64,000 nucleotides of DNA, from positions 128,627,749 to 128,691,748 of the forward strand of contig NC_092860.1 of assembly GCF_032062135.1 (NCBI RefSeq). The letters run 5' to 3'. Numbering within the stretch: the first letter of the stretch is position 1; the number at the start of each line of letters is the position of its first letter. This document shows, in pieces, positions 59,619-64,000 of the stretch. The position numbers and the translations under genes were made by a program. The DNA is from Pyxicephalus adspersus (lineage: Eukaryota > Chordata > Amphibia > Anura > Pyxicephalidae). Under the pieces are notes generated by a model. It worked only from the letters and a program-made list of their open reading frames with translations. It did no database searches and had not been told where the DNA came from.

Positions 59619-59682
59619 AATAATAATATTATTATTTATATAGGGTCAAAATATTATGCAGCCCTGTACATTAAATAGGGTC
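59619..59682 (-). mobile_element. L2-type LINE 3' end fragment, minus orientation
   Basis: TAATAATATTATTATTTATA, then ATATTATGCAGCCCTGTACA and TTAAATAGGG. This is the complement of the terminal 60 bases of the L2-type tail, with the GCGCC replaced by GGTCA. Confidence 0.6.
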
Positions 59683-60022
59683 TTGATCCAACATTGCGTG
59701 ATCACTTGATGACAACAGTGTTGATCCAACAGTATACATTTTCTTTTAGTTATCATAAAATATATGAATCCATATATATGTATGTACTACATATCTATTT
59801 ACAGATATACATTAGTGTTGCATATTGTTAGTATGTATTCTTTTATCTAGCCAGCAGGTGGATATCTAGGCTTTCTCACATTCTGCAGAGCTTTTCATAT
59901 TTCTAGTATTCTAGTATTCTTTTAACAATGCTTTTAGTTTATTAAATAAACTGGATGAGTAATGAGATGTGTGAATCAGCCCTTACTGTGTCATTAAGAT
60001 TAAGATTTAAATTAGCTATAAA

Positions 60023-60024
<2 letters not shown>
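59683..60024. other. no gene or recognised repeat
   Basis: Complex sequence with two copies of TTCTAGTA near 59900. Confidence 0.5.

Positions 60025-60073
<49 letters not shown>
60025..60073. repeat. (TA)n microsatellite
   Basis: About 24 AT units. Confidence 0.95.
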
Positions 60074-60075
<2 letters not shown>

Positions 60076-60890
60076 AAAAGCCCTACTAAGTCCAAGGGTT
60101 GTGTGCCTGTTGTACCTGCAAAGACTGTGCCATTTAATAAGATCAAGTGGGAGTAGGTTTGATAGCAGTATGCAGGGGCTTAGGCAATTCCAATTCAGGA
60201 TAAAAATTATTCCTATCTAGGAATCAGCTCCCGAAAATAATCAGTACCTATGGTGGTGCTCAGTAAGGGAAGGTCATGGTAAGTAGAATAAGGTCCACTG
60301 CTTGGTTTATCGAGCCACACTGGTTGTATGCTGTTGTAAAAGCACAATAGAGACGCCACTTACTTACTAGGCTGCCATATAAAATGGCATTTATTCACCC
60401 TACATCAACTCCTATAATCCAATTCCACCCATTCTTTAGGCTTGTGTTGGACATTTCACTTGGGTTCAGTTTACAATGAATTAAAACCTAACATAACCAG
60501 TCACCATAAATTTTAACACAACCATATATTTTTTCTGTCCATCTTTAATTCCATGTGCTTGTCCACTGCCATGTCTGATCTTCACAGGTCAGGAGAGATC
60601 AATGCTGTAAAGCATGAAGTTCCACCTTACCTGGGGTGAGAATTTCATTACACATTTCTTTGTTCAAACACATTAAACCTCAAAGCAAATAATCAAAGAC
60701 CAGATGTTATTAGTCTGTTAGGGATAAGCTGCATTCTGATGACTCGCAATGGTTCTGGTTGGCTCAGGATACTGAACATCATAGTCATGTACTTGAATTG
60801 AATAAGATTGCTGGAGGGTCTTATAACTTTGTAGCACCTGTATGTGGTCACTTCTAGTCAATCCAATTTCACATATCCCATTAAATCATT

Positions 60891-60892
<2 letters not shown>
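60074..60892. other. no gene or recognised repeat
   Basis: Complex sequence. The part from 60230 to 60440 (GGAAGGTCATGGTAAGTAG and so on) has a different feel from its surroundings and could be an unrecognised repeat. Confidence 0.4.

Positions 60893-60932
<40 letters not shown>
60893..60932. repeat. (TA)n microsatellite
   Basis: About 20 TA units. It breaks the 69-codon minus frame that crosses it into a Y/I run. Confidence 0.95.
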
Positions 60933-60935
<3 letters not shown>

Positions 60936-61319
60936 TAAACAACATATATCCTTCATAAAAGATTTGGTGGACTGGTGAACTTTAAAATAAAAGATCACAA
61001 AGCCCACTAAAAATGATGCAATTAGGTATAATACACAAGCAGGTATATCCGAAAGCACAAATAACAATGTACAAAATTCATTACTAACTCAGCAAGCAAC
61101 CAAGCAACTTTTATTGTGCTGAGAGATGTGGACTAAATGGGAAAATGGGAAATCTAATTGTTTGCTAAGTGTTGCTTCACTATGAACATCATTGGTGCCC
61201 TTTGCATGGCCTAAGGGTGTCTAAAAAATGATTCATTGTCTATAGCAAAGAATGTTTTCTGCAACTGAATAGAATGAACACCTAAAATTAATAAAAGAAG
61301 ACCGATAAAGATTTAACTA
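60933..61319. other. no gene or recognised repeat
   Basis: Complex sequence; nothing supportable. Confidence 0.5.
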
Positions 61320-61760
61320 ATGCGACATTGTATAACTGACACCGCTCATCCCATTAATTCTTAGGCAGACTATTTTTTTGTATGACAGCTTTCCTCTGGA
61401 AATAACTGCCTGGATAATCAACTTGGCCTGTTTTGTATACTGCTTTATTAAAACTATTTTTTTTTTAGCAATGCCTGCATTGCTTATGTTTCCAGAGCTT
61501 TAAAAATCCGAGGCATGATTCATTATTATTCAGAGGAAGAAAAGGAAGAGGCAAAAAAATATTGACATTTGAATTTGTTTGTTACATCTTTTTAGGAGGT
61601 AAAGTCATTTTCCAGCAGATCAAAAAGATCAAATGAGCTGATGAGATACAATGATGTTTCTTGGCAAGATACATTATTGATATCCTGAAGCTGAAAGGCA
61701 TGCAGAACAGTTATGATTATTACATATGCTATGGACATCTATACTATGCTAACGTGTGGC
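61320..61760. other. candidate conserved non-coding DNA
   Basis: Repeat-free, high-complexity stretch with GACAGCTTTCCTCTGGAAAT, TGCCTGGATAATCAACTTGG and CATGATTCATTATTATTCAG. It contains GATAAT, CATTAATT and TTCATTATTATTCA words. Suggested only by texture. Confidence 0.25.
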
Positions 61761-62943
61761 TTTGTGCTGCCGGCACAGACAGAACTTTGTAAAAAGTCTT
61801 CTTTAGATCGATGTTAAAGAGAACCTACCTATATCCTGAGCCAAGGAACTAGAGATACCTGTTTATCTGAAACATAACCACACTGGATTACAGTCAATGA
61901 CATAAATTCTTATTCTTACGTATAACTCAAGTCAAGAAGTTATTGAAAGGAGTCAATCTAGAGGTAGATATGCAGGTCTTTGTGTGGTTAGTAGCAGTAA
62001 ATTAAATAAAGACGGTTATTGGATACAAGTAACATTTTCAATGCTTTATTTTGTGTCCCTGTCACAGGAGCACCAAAAAAAGCAATTTATATAAAAAAAA
62101 CTGTCAAAAACACGTATTAAGCTTAACACACTATGCAGTAAACATTTTGTACCGCTATCTGTAAGGCCCTGCACATGCAGTAGGCTTGCTATGAGGTGAT
62201 TTACAAGCATATTAGTTGTACTGGGGGACTGCAAGTTTTCAAAGTATGCCTAACCTACATATATATTGTATAAATATATAGGCCAGACATATTTTTATAT
62301 ATATATTGTGTATATATATTACTAAAAATACATTCACATGTACCAATGTTTTGTCATTCTAAAAACTGCAAGAGCAGAAAAAAACTGCTGACACTGCCAG
62401 TAAAGTGTCTGCACATAACTTTTTTTTATTAATATCCAGATCCTGCATTTATTTACAGAAGCCTGGATGTTTTGTATGCTGATACCTGATTGAACAGAAG
62501 TCTCCCCATGTTATTATGTACAGGCACATGAACTGTAGAGTGTGTAGAGTGTGACAGCTTGTACTCTTGTCAGTTCTCAGGCCAATTTTGCGGGTGGCTT
62601 TGTAGCTAGCTATAGATAAGCACTCATTGCTCACAAAAAAAAGAAGTTTTCCTTCAGTCAGTGCTTCCTTGTAAGTATTAGAACATGTGGAGGCACCTGT
62701 ACAGGTCTGTCTGGGCCTACAAACAGGCCCCCACCCAGACCGACATATTTATTATTTATATTTATATAGTAAGAATGCTTTGAACAGGCAGTCTGCATAG
62801 AAAAAGCATAATAATCAAATAGCCAGTATCATGGACATTGCTTGTGGCTCTACCCAGCTGAAACATATCACTACGAGGCTAAACCTTTTTTTCGATGCTA
62901 GGAAATATACATGGTCTGGATGCTTTAAATGCATCTTTGGAAG
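61761..62943. other. no gene; AT-rich patches near 62.26-62.32 kb
   Basis: Short TATATA runs occur at 62262-62320; the rest is complex sequence. Two minus-strand frames (62046, 62449) have no domain. Confidence 0.5.
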
Positions 62944-63177
62944 TGGGGATGAGCGAGCGAGTTTTTAAAACTCGATCTTGCGACGAATTCGGCCATTGTC
63001 ACTTACCGAAATTGTAAGCGAGAATAGCCAGTGTAAATTCGCAGAACGATCTCGAGTTTAAAAAAAAAAAAAAATCAGCTCAGTGTGTGATCCGGAGCAC
63101 TGGAAATTAAATGGGGACAAAACTAGAGGTTTTGAACGGGGGTTTTGAACATTTAACCTCTAGTGCTGGGGATCGCC
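62944..63177 (+). mobile_element. truncated copy of the 32.6-kb hAT family
   Basis: The left end TGGGGATGAGCGAGCGAG is followed by TTTTTAAAACTCGATCTTGCG, as at 32635. GTAAGCGAGAATAGCCAGTG, AATCAGCTCAGTGTGTGATC, AAATGGGGACAA and TTTAACCTCTAGTGCTGGGG match the first half and middle of the complete copy. The right end and its TIR are absent, so no target duplication can be seen. The hairpin with GCTGATCAATG is deleted and replaced by poly(A). Confidence 0.8.
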
Positions 63178-63399
63178 TTAGTTAATATAGAATAACACTC
63201 TGTTTACTATGTAACCATACTGCCAAATTCTTTTTTTAAAACTTATTTGGATTTATGTCGAAACTTAATCTGAAACATATGCTCCTTACACATCAAAGTC
63301 TCCTTAGCCATCCGGTCCCGGAGATATTTTTTCTAGCATTCTGTTTAGTTTATTATTTGCGTATCCTAATAATGCACTTCAGTAGATAAAGGGTTAACT
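63178..63399. other. no gene or recognised repeat
   Basis: Complex sequence next to the truncated hAT. Confidence 0.5.
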
Positions 63400-63720
63400 G
63401 GTAAAGCAGCAGATTTTTAGGGTCCTGTGGAAATTTTCAGCACCTGTGGCAAGGTACCAAATCTCTGCCAGCCTCTCTAATTAACTGTTCTGGGGAGTAG
63501 CAGTCATCAAAGTGAATTAAATCCACAAGAGACAGTAGAGCCTTGGATCTCACCACAGAGACAGTAAAACAGGTGACACAGGAATTTGTTCAATTTTCTG
63601 AACATCTGTTCAACCTCCCACTACTTCATGGTACAATGAAACAAACAGCATTCAATTCCTGTGCTGAGCCTGACACAGCTACTCTAAAACGTAAATGCAA
63701 ATAAATACCTGGCTGTTGTT
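63400..63720. other. candidate conserved non-coding DNA
   Basis: No repeat words. It includes CAGCACCTGTGGCAAGGTAC (an E-box, CACCTG), CTAATTAACTG, ATGCAAAT (an octamer) and CATTCAATTCCTGTG. Several transcription-factor-like words lie close together, so it is a fair target for a conservation check. Confidence 0.25.
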
Positions 63721-64000
63721 GTTTTTTGCAGGGATTCATTGGCCATTGTCTTATGTGATTGACATGTGCAATTTGATGTATTTACTTGTTTGCATATTTT
63801 CTGTTAAAGTGCACCTGTCTGGGGAAAACATGGGGGCTGTTATTGCTAGCATGTTTTTGAAAATTCTATTTTCTTGGTTGTTATACCAACCCACTTACAT
63901 TCTCAGTGGAATTGCACTTGGGCATATTCACCCATCACTACAAAATACTAATGTCACTTTATCGTGAAAATTTGGTGCTGGGTCTGCTGTATTAAAGAGA
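63721..64000. other. no gene; hydrophobic open frame at the edge
   Basis: A 90-codon plus frame (63695-63967) reads as a chain of hydrophobic residues. It has no domain I know and T-rich DNA gives such frames by chance. Confidence 0.4.

Noticed and set aside
1..64000. Operons, CRISPR arrays, ribosome binding sites, rRNA or tRNA genes
   Set aside because: None seen; the sequence is of vertebrate nuclear type. No tRNA-like A/B boxes with a cloverleaf were found by eye, though a covariance search would be needed to be sure.

Overview
The window looks like non-coding nuclear DNA from a vertebrate, most likely a frog (probably a ranoid). It is A+T-rich and long in simple (TA)n and (TTA)n tracts. 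It carries L2-type LINE 3' tails ending in the 'GTAATATGTTGG(C/T)GCT' motif, a Tc1 terminal region, hAT, pogo-like and palindromic MITE copies, and hammerhead-ribozyme-like motifs of the kind described from amphibian Penelope-like elements. The taxonomic call and most family names come from remembered repeat families, not a search. No protein-coding gene can be supported. The longest open frame is 119 codons, no frame shows a recognisable host domain, and the few frames that look odd fall inside repeats. I therefore annotate no CDS. There is one 156-base N gap (29743-29898) and a single N at 38178.

Layout. 0-1 kb: an old dispersed repeat split by a 505-bp pogo/mariner-like element. 3-7.4 kb: three MITE-type elements and a decayed L2-clade reverse-transcriptase fragment. 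9.2-9.9 kb: an L2-type tail, a palindromic MITE half-copy and a well-folded hammerhead-like motif. 15.3-15.9 kb: two more copies of that MITE. 17.1 kb: a second hammerhead motif with a mutated catalytic G. 19.1-19.3 kb: a long palindrome and a doubtful third hammerhead relic. 21-31 kb: L2-type tails, an L2 reverse-transcriptase remnant, a hAT-like element containing another repeat, and the assembly gap. 32.5-33.3 kb: a complete 643-bp hAT element with an 8-bp target-site duplication, its left end caught in an exact 95-bp tandem duplication. 35.1 kb: a dispersed repeat. 38.7-39.7 kb: a minisatellite of about 34 copies of a 28-bp unit. 41.5-45.6 kb: MITE, Tc1 terminus, L2-type tail and a second MITE family. 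49.3-50 kb: repeats. 52.6-56.2 kb: a cluster of four copies of the palindromic MITE. 57.8-63.2 kb: a CTCF-like site, a hairpin, more simple repeats and a truncated copy of the 32.6-kb hAT family.

The remainder is complex single-copy-looking sequence, probably intergenic or intronic. Several stretches (around 29.5-30.1, 40.85-41.3, 42.8-43.5, 46.2-46.5, 61.3-61.7 and 63.4-63.7 kb) read as free of repeats and rich in homeodomain-type words, so they are the best places to look for conserved regulatory elements. The most informative objects are the two hammerhead-like motifs, the hAT element with its duplicated end, and the palindromic MITE cluster.
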